From assembly GCA_021029095.1 (NCBI GenBank), contig JAJOHG010000002.1, positions 1,736,001 through 1,800,000 on the forward strand: a stretch of DNA of 64,000 nt, written 5' to 3'. Each line of letters starts with the position of its first letter. Positions within the stretch are counted from its first letter, which is position 1. Below the pieces are notes generated by a model, which was given only the letters and a program-made list of their open reading frames with translations, was not told the DNA's origin and ran no database searches. A program made the position numbers and the translations under genes. Source of the DNA: Phellopilus nigrolimitatus. Lineage: Eukaryota > Basidiomycota > Agaricomycetes > Hymenochaetales > Hymenochaetaceae. Below are positions 1 to 11,555 of this stretch, one piece after another.

Positions 1-2
1 CG

Positions 3-624
3 CGCCTTCCCGAGATCGACCCCGTCTCGCTCTCTCTGCACCGCGCACTGCACTACTTCCAGCCATTGTCTGAGAAGTACGCGGCCACGCCGTATGGCGA
101 GGCATTCAACTGGGGCGAGCTCCGCCTGCCGGAGGACGAGGAGCGGGAGTGGTATTGCGTTGCGTTCCGTTCTCGAAGGAAGGAAGGGAGCGACGGAGAT
201 GGTCAGCTTATACTTAGTCCTTTGGAAAAGAAATAATGCTTGAAACTGATACTAGGCTTTATTCAGGGCTCTACGAGGCGGACAAAAAGGCACACGAAGA
301 GGCCGTGGAGAACGGCGGGGTGCGTCACGTCCTCTTCCTGTTTATACTGCCGACTCATCCCATCCGACCTTATATCAATTCTAGCTCCTAATGTACTGGT
401 ACGGCGTGCCCGACCCGCACACGGGGCTCAACCTCGCGACCTGCATCTGGCAGTCGCGCGCGCATGCGGCCGCCGCTAATGCACGTCCGCATCACATTCG
501 TGCGATGCGCCTCGCGCGTGACGCGTACGCGGTGTACGCGCTCGAGCGGCACGTGCTGCGGAAGGAAAAAGGGAGCACACGCGTGCAGGTCGTGGCGTAT
601 GAGGGTGGGGAGGTCGGATGGTAG
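3..624 (+). CDS. UPF0643 family protein, C-terminal part (5' end outside window)
   Basis: Three exons can be read: about 3-200, 270-321 and 387-624, joined by introns that start gtcagc and gtgcgt and end in cag/tag. The last exon carries the signature YWYGVPDPHTGLNLATC followed by IWQSRAHAAAANARPHHIRAM, which I recognise from the conserved fungal UPF0643 family (its function is not known to me). The protein ends with a stop at 622-624. Only the C-terminal third to half is present, so nothing can be said about its start or promoter. The next gene is convergent, with about 200 bp between stop codons. The frame is unbroken. Confidence 0.75.
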
Positions 625-827
625 TGGGACTCGTCACTTTAAAAGGTTCGAGGAAAGGATACCTGCTTTGCTTTTTTGCTTTTAAATTGGGTTTGTTTGA
701 TACCTTGCTCCTCGAATTTTGTAAAATCCATTACTTGCACTGTAAATTATTTCATGTACCTACTGATACACACATTCCACATGGTCTGTGGGAATTGCGA
801 GGCGAGCGCACGCCTAATACATATCCA

Positions 828-3093
828 TCAAACTTCCCAATCTTCAATTGAATCATCCGAGCCTTGGGACGGGTTCCAGTTGTCTACATCAGCATTCACC
901 GCCAACTCCTGAGCCTGCTCCGAGCTCAAGTCTACTATTTCCTGAAAGATACGTCAGTTACAGGCTGGTCATGATTGCGTGCTGAAGGTAACTTTACCTT
1001 GTCCCCGCTAACCTCGCCCGAAGCTTCCTGAGCTGGCGGGGATACGTCACGCAGCGGAGATAGATAGATCCCCGGGGCGGGCGCAAAGGCCGGGCGTGCC
1101 CTAATCGACTTGGGCATCATTGTCGTCGTCGTCGTCGTCTGACCTACTGTCTCTGTCGACTCCACCATCAGCGCTGCGACCTGGACCTGAACTTGAGAAT
1201 CAGGCTCATCGCGTCGACTTTCAACACTCATCCCGGTATCCTTCATTTGAGGAGTGTGCGGGGTCACGTCACTGTTAGCGCCATCGAGATCTTGCGGAAC
1301 ACGGGAGAAGCGCATATAGGGAGATGAGGAAGTGAGAACGAGACTGAAAGGCGCCGGAGTCAGGTCTCGCGCGGGCGCGTTTTCAGTGCCAGCGCGAGTG
1401 ACACAGTCGTAGGTAGGCGTTGGCGTGATTGGAGTTGAGGCATGTAGCGGAGGTAGGTATTCAGATGGACGAGGTGGTGTTGCAGTTACCGACTTGTCAA
1501 CTTCAAAAACGTCTTGTAGCTCATTCGGCACGTCGAGATCATCTCCCAAGTTGGTTATAGAACACTCTCCAGCGTCCCCTAACACCCACTTGCTGTTGGC
1601 GATCTCGGAATGATGCTTGGCGACGAAACGTGACACGTTTGATCTCATGAGCTCGTGCTCGAATTCAATGTCGTCGAATGGAGGTTCAGCGGGGTCAGAG
1701 AGCGTTGGATCTTCATTTGGCGAGTCGAAATACACGACAGGCGGTGCACAGAAGACAGGGCCAGGCATTGAGAAAGGTTGATTTACGTCGAAGTCATCAA
1801 GAATGCCGCTGTTGGCAGTATTGTCGAATCCGAGTGAACAAGCAAAAGAGTGCGCGTAGTCTTCGTCATTGGCTTTGTCGTTATCAAGGAGCGTAAGTGA
1901 GTCAGATGAAGCGTCGCGAGAAGTAAACGAGCAATCTACGTTGAGAGTCGGCTCATCTGCACGATCAAAGGCAGGGAGACGAGAAGCTGGACCAGGAGTA
2001 GCAAAAGGAACGAAGTCGGTCAGGAAGTCATCATGTTGAAGAGCGGAGGATGAACGCGAGCGGCTATGTGAGCCAGAAGTATTTTGGTTGGAAAATGTAA
2101 CCGGAGAGCTTCGGATTGGCGTCAAAAAGTGTACGGCTTTGCCTGCAAGGGGACCGGGTTGAGTAAATGGTTGAAATTCTTGTACAGTCTCTTGTATGGT
2201 TTTATAAGCGGCATTGTCAGAGGGGACGGCATGATCATAATTGTATTCGTCAGCAGTAAAGTCGATTATTTCTGCTTCGTCCTTCATGAAGTTGTCGGCG
2301 GGTGGGGCGAAGGCGAAGACATCGGCACTCTTTTCTTCGGTTTGCTTATCAACTTTATCAGCTTGGTGAGAATTAAGATTTTGTTCATGGTTGAAATCAG
2401 GCATTGCTCTGTAAGATGTGTCTGGACTCTTGACAGCTGCGAGAGCGCGTAGAGGGTGACTGGGCTCCAGGGTCGAAAATGTCTGAGAAAGCCAACTGGG
2501 CAACTCCCGTTGGCGCGGCTATCGCCCCAAAGTTTGAAAAAAATTGTAAATACAAGCACTGAGACTCACCTTGTTCGTAGACTGCTCTGTACCTCTCCAG
2601 GAAGGTAAATTATCGTCCAGTTGAAAACTTGGATGTACCGCGATCTAGCGAGCTGCCGACCTTGATAACCGAAAATCCCTCCCCGAGTCGATTGTTTTGA
2701 ACAACGTTGTGGATTGCATCTATGGGCGTTTGGGGCACCTCAAGACTAACGGCGGACGACGATGAGCCATTAGAAGGGATACGTGCACGATTTGCCCTAG
2801 ATGATGGGAGGTCGCCAGTGTAAGACATGTTGGCACGCTGAAGCATCCTGCTAAGTAGGCCATTGAGTCCGTTTGGCTTCCTTTGTTTCGCTGGACGACG
2901 TCCAAGTGCTAATGTGTTATGATCATCATCGCGTCCGTTCGAAGCACATGTCGACGACACGCTAAAACGCGTCAGAACAAAAACAACACGACTACTTGAG
3001 CGCGTCTACTGCTTACAGACTGTTTGAAAACCCATCGACGGAGCTCCCCTCGACGTACTCTGCCTCCAAATGCGATCTAGAGCGCACTGGCAT
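828..3093 (-). CDS. Unrecognised protein of about 658 aa with three PF-x-x-PGP repeats
   Basis: Not recognised. Four exons are proposed: 3093-3017 (ATG, MPVRSRSHLEAEY), 2961-about 2661, 2482-998 and 941-828. Introns 2962-3016 and 942-997 have clear gtaagc/gtaaag donors and ttttag/tttcag acceptors. The junction around 2483-2660 is less certain: a donor at 2660 (gtcggc) keeps phase 0 with the acceptor at 2483, and the stronger donor gtgagt at 2569 would need an extra small exon. The last exon, ending DSIEDWEV, is easily missed because the long frame otherwise stops at 935. The protein is acidic and Ser/Pro-rich, looks disordered, and carries three copies of a QPF-x-x-PGP motif (near 2160, 2000 and 1775) plus a six-Thr run from a tcg microsatellite near 1125. 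A nuclear or scaffold role would only be a guess. Confidence 0.7.
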
Positions 3094-3358
3094 CGTCCTG
3101 ATCCGTCGTCGCCGTCGTAGCACGCGTAATCGATGATTTGCGTGACACGGTTATTACGTTATATAACATGACTTATACAGGTGTCAGTCACACTGTCAGC
3201 CACTCACGCATATAACTCGCTCGAGTTTCCGTCTCCTGCTTTTCTTCTAGCCTCCACCACCCAGACCTTGCATCGCATATAATCACCCTGCAGATTCCGC
3301 TCAAAACTTTCCGATCTTTAATATTCACTCTCTTTACTATCGTGAACCCGAGCTCAAC

Positions 3359-3772
3359 ATGAACAACTTTCTCCGTCTCGTCGCGTCTCTCCTCATTCTC
3401 GTCTACGCCGCCGCCGCCATGCCCCAAGGCGCTCTCTCGTATTTCGACACGACCAAAGGAACAAAGTACGCCTTTAGCGGATACGCTCTCCCTTCTCCAT
3501 CTAAGGAGGCCGCATATAGGGACATTCGGTTTGGCCACGCCGTCGCCCCGAGGCAGATCCACAACGCAGACTACGGCGCTAGCAATGGCCCAATAGGGAA
3601 CCCAGTGCCTGTCCCAGCGCAACAGACTACTATCCCTGCCGCGCCACTCGCCGCCCAAGCAACCCCGGCAGCAGCTAGCGGAGACTCGTCAAGCTCTGGA
3701 AACGGACAGAAGCGTCGTGAACTCGTATCCAACACCCCGGACTCGGCTGATGTCAACTACTCGGACGCGTAG
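3359..3772 (+). CDS. Small secreted protein, 137 aa
   Basis: Single-exon frame starting at the first ATG after two TATA-like motifs (about 3160 and 3209). Residues 1-20 (MNNFLRLVASLLILVYAAAA) form a typical signal peptide with a likely cleavage after AAA. The mature part has no cysteines, is Pro/Ala/Gln-rich in the middle (GNPVPVPAQQTTIPAAPLAA), then Ser/Gly-rich, and has a dibasic/tribasic KRR site about 20 residues from the end that could be a Kex2-type processing site. I do not recognise a family. It is divergent from the gene at 828-3093, sharing a 265-bp intergenic region. It could be a small secreted effector-like or cell-wall-associated protein; that is inference from the signal peptide only. 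Confidence 0.65.
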   Translation: MNNFLRLVASLLILVYAAAAMPQGALSYFDTTKGTKYAFSGYALPSPSKEAAYRDIRFGHAVAPRQIHNADYGASNGPIGNPVPVPAQQTTIPAAPLAAQATPAAASGDSSSSGNGQKRRELVSNTPDSADVNYSDA

Positions 3773-4407
3773 AAGGACGCGAAACTGGAATGCCGATATG
3801 GGGTTTCTCTGGATTCTCACTTTGTACGTTTTCGACCCGACTGCTTGCAACTCTGGACCTGGCGACGAGTTTATCGTTATATCGTGGTGTTTCTGTGTCT
3901 GTTTTCTCTGGGACTTTGTTGTCTGTTGTATCCATACCAGTAGTGCCTCCAAACCTTTCATGCATGTGCTGGAATAAAATTTCTCTATGACTTGTGATCT
4001 ACGCTTGACACGCGACAAAATATTGAAAACCCATGGTCCGAAATTCGAACAAACCCTGACGCAGGTTAAGTAGTAACCGTTTCTTGTGCAGCACGTCGCC
4101 TCCTTCTGGGGTCGTTAAGCGAGCGAGCTGCACAACATGCACTTTCTCCCTATACACAATGGTTTGCGCTTTCATTTCAATCGTTGAGCTTCAACATTCA
4201 AACACTCCGGATCTGAGTTCACGATGTGCTTGCAAATATGAATCAACAAACTCAAATTCCACTCGCCTTAATACATTTCTTGGGTAAGCTAACTAGAGAC
4301 ATTGTACGGCATATATTCCGACGAAAAGAATGTAAATCAAGAACTTCGTGTACTTTATCTTGAGAGTAATTGCATTCGCCAGACATTGAGAAATGGCTAT
4401 CCCTCGA
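3773..4407. other. Intergenic region between convergent genes
   Basis: About 630 bp between the stop of the secreted protein and the stop of the SSU1-like gene. I see no convincing coding frame, RNA gene or repeat here; an aataaa-like hexamer lies near 3973 and would suit 3' end formation of the upstream gene. Confidence 0.5.
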
Positions 4408-6061
4408 CTAAAATGCTCTCCGAGACTGCCACTTCTCCTTAGATGTTGCTTGCAGGCTTCCCCCAGAGACCGTCGTTGACTGCATGACTTCTGCCGATCC
4501 CGTTTCTTCATGTGACGCCGTATGTCGTACGGGACCCTCCGAGTCAGTCATCGTCTCAGCTCTTTCCGTCCTGGTGAGACAAGGCGACTCGAAAATTGAT
4601 CCATCCCAGACCGCCGGTAATGTGTAACAAACAGCGAAAATCCACAGGGCCAGTGTGAAGCACGCGCATATTGACCCCCATATGCGCAGGACTCTGCAAT
4701 CGATCGTACCAGCAAGCTGGATCGTCAGATTTGCGTAGACACCCTACAATAGATGTTAGTAACTGCCTCCAACAAATGAGCAGTAAAACGTTTGAGTCCT
4801 TACGTTAGGGAAAATCATCCCCCAGAAAGAAAGTTGGAAGGGCAGGAAGCCTTTTATTAAAGTGTCGCCTAAGGCTAGGAGAGCGAGGAGGAACCAGCAT
4901 GTCGCTAAACCCCACAGCGCGAAGCTGAACACCCATGCGACGACATACAGTGTCTGCGCCGTTGCTTCATGCACAAATATACTCGAGCTTGGACCACTAG
5001 CCAAAGGGAAGAGATCCTCGCAGATTTCCCCAATTACGAGGCATGCGTAGCCACCCTGGCCGAGCGCGCCGATGGGCAAGAACACGGAGAAGATAGAGGT
5101 GCCCTCTGGAAGCCCGTGCACGATGAGTCTCTGCAAGTAGATCGTGAACATCGCGAGGGCGAGTGTCATGCCGACGGTGACAAGCGTCATGCATACGGCG
5201 AGCGAGAGACAGGCATGCGAAGTGTCGACCGGAACCAAAGCCTGCGCGACGATGGCGCCCGCAGAGGATGAGACAGTGAGTGTGACGATAGGCAAGAGCC
5301 ATAGCATAGTCATCGCCGAGACTTCATGCTTCTGGCGAGTGAACCTGTAGACATGATAGCATCGAGTGGGAGGGAACGAGTGAGTGTGAATGCGACATAC
5401 ATGATGTGTAGCTGCCCGAGACAAATGACAAGTGACAACGCGACGTCAAACCACCAGAGGCCCCAGAGTCCATACAAGAGCCTCTTGCCGCCAAAGTCAA
5501 AGAATTTATAAACAACTCCGACGGCTGCAATGATTATCGTCGCGAAACCCATAGGAAAAGTTCCAAGGTAAAGACTTGCGACAGGGTGGTGGATCATGGT
5601 CGCCCAAATATTGCGAAACGCGGTGTATCGCGTCGCTCCGACTATTGTAAGAATGATGAAAAGAGCAAGGTTGAGTAGGAGGAAGAAAAAGGCAATGCTT
5701 TGCATTCCACGAGTGGTAGTTCCATAGGGGAAGTTATGGAACAGGATGGATATCGCACCCGTGCCTATCCGAAGAATGTAAGTCAGTCAATTGATATTGA
5801 GCTAGTTAGAAGGGTATATTCACCCATGTTCACAGAATGCCAAGCAGGCGTAAAACGCCTTCAAACAGATGTATGTTCAGCGGTCCGATGATATCAATAA
5901 ATTTTCGACTAAACGTACCTGATACGCTCTTTCAGGGGATTACGATCCTGCCTTTTCAGCATGGTCGCGGTCAAAAGACTGGAACTTTCCCCACGGGGAC
6001 TTGAGCTCCTGGATTCCAATGGTGCACTACTAGTACTCGGACGAGAATGAAAATTAGTCAT
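4408..6061 (-). CDS. SSU1: SSU1-like sulfite efflux / TDT-family transporter (copy 1)
   Basis: Multi-pass plasma-membrane exporter of the tellurite-resistance/dicarboxylate (TDT) family; yeast SSU1 exports sulfite. Exons assemble without a frame break. The first ATG is at 6061 and there is a 46-residue Ser-rich hydrophilic leader before ERIRRFTPAWHSVNMGTGA, the hallmark of the family. Further helices include SIAFFFLLLNLALFIIL, the conserved HPVASLYLGTFPMGFATI loop, LYGLWGLWWFDVAL, and the segment around 5347 rejoined by an intron with donor gtatgt (LHIMFTRQKHEVSAMTM). The last exon begins GVYANLTIQLAGTIDCRVL after an intron at about 4748-4803 and ends at a TAG at 4408-4410. A close paralogue lies at 20483-22029 on the same strand. 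Intron positions are the same in both, so they arose by duplication. Confidence 0.88.
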
Positions 6062-6411
6062 AGCGAGGAAATGCATTTCCCTTGAGACCGGGAATTAGTG
6101 AGCAAGAAACATATATAGAAACAGGAATTTGAAAGCTTAAGTCCGATAATGACGTAATAATAGATCTACGATCACCACCACTCGATCTGCAGTGATGGTG
6201 AAAATCCAGAGTGTATTTGCTCGTATAATCCTGCAAAGTCGCGGCGTATAAATACAATACAGAAAACGGAAGAATCGTGGTCGTGGATGCCATACTGTAG
6301 CTTATTTGCATAAGAATTCATGACAGGTATAAGAGGGTCCGAAGGCATAGAAAAAGAATAAAAACTCGCAGAGCAAAAACGACGGTACAAATTCGAAAAA
6401 AAAAAAAAAAA
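6062..6411. other. Intergenic region, tandem minus-strand genes
   Basis: 350 bp upstream of the SSU1-like gene and downstream of the next minus-strand gene. It ends with a run of about 17 A on the plus strand (near 6396-6412) directly after the stop of the 489-residue gene, which is a T run just past that gene's stop codon. No gene seen. Confidence 0.5.
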
Positions 6412-7881
6412 CTACTTCTCAGTTGTCTTCGGAGCAACATTGTCCTTGATTACAGAAGGAGGCGTGACGACAAGAGCCGGAGGGGGTGTAGTAGAAACTG
6501 GAACAATATTCTTTACATCTCCTTGACTTGTAGGTGCCTCGGCAGCAGCCGAAGCGTCCTTCTGGTTGGCAGGTGGGTCAGAGAAGTCCCAAGGCCTGGG
6601 AACCATCGCGGCGGGCATAATCCACGTTGCCGCACACACAACGCCCTTGCCCTCATCCTGGGCCCTGATCGAGTTCCATTCGAAGTCGACGAACTGGCTG
6701 ATGTAGCGCACGAACGGAAGGACCTCGCGCACACCGTCATTCATGAGCGAAAGGGCGGTGAGGAAATTAACGACCTCATGAGAGATGCTATCTGCATTGC
6801 TGAGATGCACGAGCGACGGCGGAGGCAAACAGAGTTCGAGCCCCCACCAATAGGTGATGACGGACATGCGGTCCGTCGGCGGGTGCACGCCGGTGTGGTC
6901 CGGAAGGGCGGCCTTGCCAGTAGCATAACCAAGCGCCATAAGCTGCGGCGTGAGCTTCACCACGCCTTCGATTACGGTCTCCGCGGTCGGAACTGCACCC
7001 GCCAGTATACCCGGGCCATCACCCGGCTGGCCGAGACCAAAGTCCGGAGCGGATATGAGGTCTACGATGTGCAACTCATTGAAGAGAGAAGTGAGGGCTT
7101 CTAAGCTCGCGGACGCGACCGATTCAGCACCGAGCTTCGAGAAGTGTTTCTCCCGCACTTCGGCCTCAGTGCTTTCGAGGCAAACAGCGTGGATAGGACC
7201 GCATGTCTTTGCGGTCGGTGCAGTATCTGATTTCTTATCTGCTACCGGCCCGTCAGGCATGGGAAGCTCGCGCAGCTTCGCGATAAGCCTGTTCGCAGAT
7301 TTGGGCTGCATAAGGTCGGATTTGATCTTGGTGAGCTGCGAGCGTGAGACAGGCCGCGCTTTCGCATTCGGCGGGGAACCTGCTGTAGAGCCTACGATAA
7401 GACGCTGGACAGCGAGAGCGTCATTCTGTACGCGTCTGTCCACCACCTGACTACGTGGAAAGGGGAGCATTGAGGACAGGGACGCGCGCTTGGCAGCCGC
7501 TTCTGCTTTCTGGTGCTTGCTAGCATCCTGGTCGCGAGTAACAACATTCTTCTGACCGTGGAAGAGGCCAGCAGAGCGGAATGAAAAGCGCTTTGGGGCG
7601 GACATGGGCCGCTCTGCGTCCTCAGGCTTGTTTGCTGCTGGCTTGGGCTCGGTGGTAGAGGCGGAAGTGGCTGGCGCAGTCTCCACTGCCGCCGCTGCAT
7701 CTGTTTCTGGTGGCTCCTCTTCAGCACCGATGGGTGCAGACACGCCCGGTGCGTCGACACTGTCCTGCGCCTCGTTCTCCGCCTTATCTGCCACGACGTC
7801 AACGGGTTCCGCATTCAACGGTTCGGCCAACTTCGTCACGTTGGTCTTCGGTGTCCAGAAGTTGAGCATGCTGAGCGCCAT
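6412..7881 (-). CDS. Unrecognised basidiomycete protein, 489 aa
   Basis: Single-exon frame. I choose the ATG at 7881 (MALSMLNFWTPKTNV) although the frame is open to another ATG at 8049, because a TATA-like ttataaa lies at about 7930 between the two and would place transcription start just upstream of 7881. The N-terminal 220 residues are low-complexity (Ala/Glu/Pro/Thr), then basic and Ser-rich (RPMSAPKRFSFRSAGLF). The C-terminal half, roughly residues 250-430, looks globular with several hydrophobic helices (LEALTSLFNELHIVDLI, VITYWWGLELCLPPPSLVHL, VVNFLTALSLMNDGVREVLPF). The last 60 residues are again Pro/Thr-rich. I recognise no catalytic motif. It is divergent from the PI 4-kinase gene. 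Confidence 0.75.
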   Translation of the reverse strand: MALSMLNFWTPKTNVTKLAEPLNAEPVDVVADKAENEAQDSVDAPGVSAPIGAEEEPPETDAAAAVETAPATSASTTEPKPAANKPEDAERPMSAPKRFSFRSAGLFHGQKNVVTRDQDASKHQKAEAAAKRASLSSMLPFPRSQVVDRRVQNDALAVQRLIVGSTAGSPPNAKARPVSRSQLTKIKSDLMQPKSANRLIAKLRELPMPDGPVADKKSDTAPTAKTCGPIHAVCLESTEAEVREKHFSKLGAESVASASLEALTSLFNELHIVDLISAPDFGLGQPGDGPGILAGAVPTAETVIEGVVKLTPQLMALGYATGKAALPDHTGVHPPTDRMSVITYWWGLELCLPPPSLVHLSNADSISHEVVNFLTALSLMNDGVREVLPFVRYISQFVDFEWNSIRAQDEGKGVVCAATWIMPAAMVPRPWDFSDPPANQKDASAAAEAPTSQGDVKNIVPVSTTPPPALVVTPPSVIKDNVAPKTTEK

Positions 7882-8180
7882 TGCGGGTGGGGATATGGGA
7901 AGTAAGCAGAGCCTCAGATTCAGCGTTTGTTTATAAATGAGCGAAGGTAAAGAAGGTAAGGAGCAGCGGCGAGACGACCAAATGCCGAGGTCTCTGGCAA
8001 ACGACCAAGGCGTTGCCACCGAAGGATCGCCACGCCACCGTACGCTCATAGGCGCGCTAGGAAAGGCAATACTGATTAGGTAACAAATAAGTATAGCCGC
8101 CCACGTGTAACTTGCGGCCGAGTCCCCTCACGCATCCCGTCTTGCAAGGCGCGTTCTCAGCGCGTTCTCCACTACAGACG

Positions 8181-11100
8181 ATGCCGAACCGCTCGCAATA
8201 CCAGCCATTGGCCCAATCTGTTGAAGACGATGTCGAAAGGGCTGGTGCCAATGGTGCGGAGCCATCGCCGGCGTCATCCTCTCGTCGGTCGAGGGGGTTG
8301 CGGCGAGCGTCACGTCCAGGTCCTATTGACCTGAGCAAGCTGGACGCCGCATTCAAGCGGTAAGTATTGTGCCTCTGAGCTTGCTTTCGATGCTCTTGTG
8401 CTGAACGAGCTTTTTAACCTCATAAAGATGGACAGAGAACATCGCGCAGAAAGTGAAAGGCAAGAAGAAGGTCGAGTTGGACGACTCCCGGAAGGAGATT
8501 ATGAGGAGCGTATTTGACCCACCTATCCTGGCGCATATTCCACCTCCCCCTGTTGTGCGTTGCTTTTGCTCCAATGGCATGTCATTCATTTCATGAAAGG
8601 ATGTGCTCATGGCATGCAGGTCAAAACGCTCGACCACGGACCTCCCATGACGCAGGCAGATTATGATGAGTGTGTCTATTTTGTCAATTTTGCAAAAAAC
8701 GTTGCTCGGTTGATATTGATTGTATATAATCAAACAAGGCTAGCGTCGTCTGTCCGAAATGCCATTGCAGAGGGTATACACCCAAAGATGATCACGAAAG
8801 GTTCTTCCGGATCATATTTCGCCCGTGCGAAGGTGGATGGGAGAGTGCAAACCGTGGCGTATGTCCACTATGCTTTGCCGTTATTCTGTTCTGAATGCGG
8901 CTCTTAGTGTCTTCAAACCGAAGGATGAAGAACCTTATGGCCGACTCAATCCAAAAGTATGTTGTCCAAACCAAATTGAGATAATATAAGTAATGGCCTA
9001 TGTCGACGACCACAGACGACCAAATGGCTACATCGCCAATTTAGATGGCTAATTCCTTTTGGCCGAGCATGCTTGATACCAAATCTGAGGTCCACCATTT
9101 CCTTAGAATCAAACAACGCTTTGCTGACTTTTATGACTTATAGTTATATCTCTGAGGCAGCGGCCTCTCTTCTAGACGACCGTTTGAACCTGAATATTGT
9201 ACCAAAGACGCAGCTGGTGTCCTTTTCCAGTCATGTATGCATACTGTTCGTCTATACGATATCTTTGCAGTTTACTCATATATATTGCTACACTGATAGG
9301 CTTTCTTTTATGACTGGCTAGACAGGAACGCAGCGAAGAAAGAGGAAACCTTTACCAGAGAAAATTGGAAGTATGCAGTGTTTCATGCACGGTTACCAAG
9401 GTCAATATTCTGTGCTTTTGTCAAAAGCACAGAGAGCTTTATGTTGAAGAATTTTTAAGATGCTTCTGATTTTCTCCGCAAGCACCCGTGGCCTGGGAGG
9501 TCTATACGAGATACTTTCGATGACTCCACGCACCGGACAGGCAGGGTTAGCAAACGTCTGCTTTCCGCTCTAAAGGTGATCTGTGGCAGGGCTGGTGACG
9601 AAGAGGACATCAACGACCTGGAAGATCCCGATGAAGAACGTGCACTATATGACGCGAGCGAAGATGACGGGTCGAGCCGCCAGTTTTACTGGTCTGCGGT
9701 GCTACAAAACAGCTTCCGGGAGGAGCTAGAAAAGTAAGTAGATCCTCCCTCCATCCAATTTTCGCTAATTTGGTATGATTTCAGGCTTGTAATTTTAGGT
9801 TTGTTTTATTTTATTTCAGCAACCTTCCTGAGTTTATTGAGCCTTTGCCTAAAGATTATATTATGCACAATACTGACCGCGGAGCGGACAACTACATGAT
9901 AAAATATTGCGAGAGCGAGCATGAGAAGAAATCGCTGGTCGATGTCGCCCCAACGCGATCGAGTTTACTGCAAATGCCGATGATGAACGAGGTGCGCAAG
10001 GAGGGCATGATATCGACGCTGCCGATGTCAGCCGCAGCCTCCACATCGTCCCCATCCAGCCAGCCTCTGCCTCATTCCTCTCCCCAGCCGAGCCGAGCGC
10101 CTACCGCATACCCCGCTCAGGCACCATACACACGCTATCCCCATATTCACATCGCCGCAATCGACAACTCGCTTGCTTTTCCGCACGAACACCCGAAGGG
10201 CTGGCGCAAGTACACGTACGGGTGGCTCTACCTCCCCGTCAGTGTCATCGGGCTACCGTTCAGCCAGAAAACGCGCGACCACTTCCTGCCGCTGTTAACA
10301 TCGAAGGCATGGTGGGAGGAGACGACATACGAGTTAAGAAAACTGTTCGCGGTTGATCCGGATTTTAATCGCAAGATGTTCCGGGTTAGTGGACGGCCAT
10401 TCTGCTCGCTTTATTTACCGAGTTTTCTAATTTATTTCATGTTTCAGAGACAACTTGCTGTCATCAAGGGTCAGGCTTACAACGTCGTCCAGAGCTTGAA
10501 ACATCACGATGAGGGACCTCTCGAGCTGACAAGACGACAGAAGGTCCTTGTCTGGGATGACGAGGTTGAAGTCGCGGATGACACAATCACCGAGATCTTC
10601 AACGGCCCGCTGACGGCCTCGCCAAAGCCCTCCGTCAAGACGTTGCCTATCAACCTGCCGCAGTCACCCCCGCACCGGCGCGCGCTCAGCCAAAGCGCAG
10701 CCGACGGCAGCGGCTTCCCGCCACCCATGCGCCGGTCGACGTCGGACTCGCGCCCCGTGCCGTTCGCGAGCAAGCTGCCGCGTGTGCATCCCGGCACGAG
10801 CGGCGTCACCGTGCTCGAGCATATGGAGCGCGTCGACGCTGTCGAGGCAGGGCTGCGCCGGCTCGCGCTAGACGAGGACACGATCGAAGAGCAGGAGGGT
10901 GAGGTCGACGTCGGCCTGGTGGTGGCCTCGCCGTCCTCGCGTCCCTCGACCATCCAGGAGCATGAGCATGAGGACGAAGACGAAGACGTGCGCTCGGGCT
11001 CGGTGACGCCGAGTCCGCACCCCAAGGGCGGAAGCGCGCTTCGTTCTTCGCCACCGCTTTCCGCCCGTGAGCGAAGACGCGCGGCAGCTTGCTGCCGGCG

Positions 11101-11295
11101 GCGCGGACTTCGCTGTCGAGCTCTATGACGGAGGAGGATTTGGTCGCGATGTCGCGCTCGACCTCTGCGCTAGAACCGGCGGGACGCCCATGCACATGCG
11201 TATTAGTAGTACGGATAACCCCGGTGCAGGCACCAACCGAGCAACTTTGGACTGGATACGAGAGGAGGAGGCAGGAGAGAGGAAGCGTATCATGA
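8181..11295 (+). CDS. LSB6: Type II phosphatidylinositol 4-kinase
   Basis: Phosphorylates phosphatidylinositol at the 4 position on endosomal/vacuolar and plasma membranes. About nine exons assemble: start MPNRSQYQPLAQSVEDD, then ITKGSSGSYFAR (ATP-binding loop), FKPKDEEPYGRLNPK, a short basic segment, YISEAAASLLDDRLNLNIVP, CFMHGYQDASDFLRKHPWPG, the catalytic loop HNTDRGADNYMIKY and the DFG-like AAIDNSLAFPHEHPKGWR. A Ser/Pro-rich insert of about 100 residues separates the last two motifs, longer than in yeast. An intron at about 10384-10447 rejoins FRRQLAVIKGQAYNVVQSL. The tail is long and acidic. The obvious frame stops at 11128 after turning Arg/Cys-rich; one base slip near 11065 would lead into a Ser/Glu-rich frame (SLSSSMTEEDLVAMSRST) ending at 11295, so the C-terminus is uncertain. 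Confidence 0.88.
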
Positions 11296-11555
11296 TCAGC
11301 GAGGTACGCTCCTTCTTTCTTTCTGAGTCTCAGAGAACATATGATTAAGTTTATATTCGTTAACAGCGCATAGAAACGGTGAACTCCAAGCGCTCCTTTC
11401 CTGTTGGTAGCAGAAGTAGCGCTTGCCCTCCCTCTTTGCTTTCCCTTTTCACACACCATTGGACTATAAATACAAGAGATAACCTTGCACAACATTGTAT
11501 AAGTAGCGTCTACTAATTGCTTACGATCTGATATTAGATATCCCCTAGTCGTTAG

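Noticed and set aside
3188..3658. Long minus-strand open frame over the small secreted protein
   Set aside because: Antisense to a frame with a clear signal peptide and normal codon use; composition is that of a mirrored coding region.
7882..8049. Upstream ATG at 8049 extending the 489-residue protein by 56 residues
   Set aside because: The extension is Arg/Ser/Leu-rich and a TATA-like motif lies between the two ATGs; kept only as an alternative.
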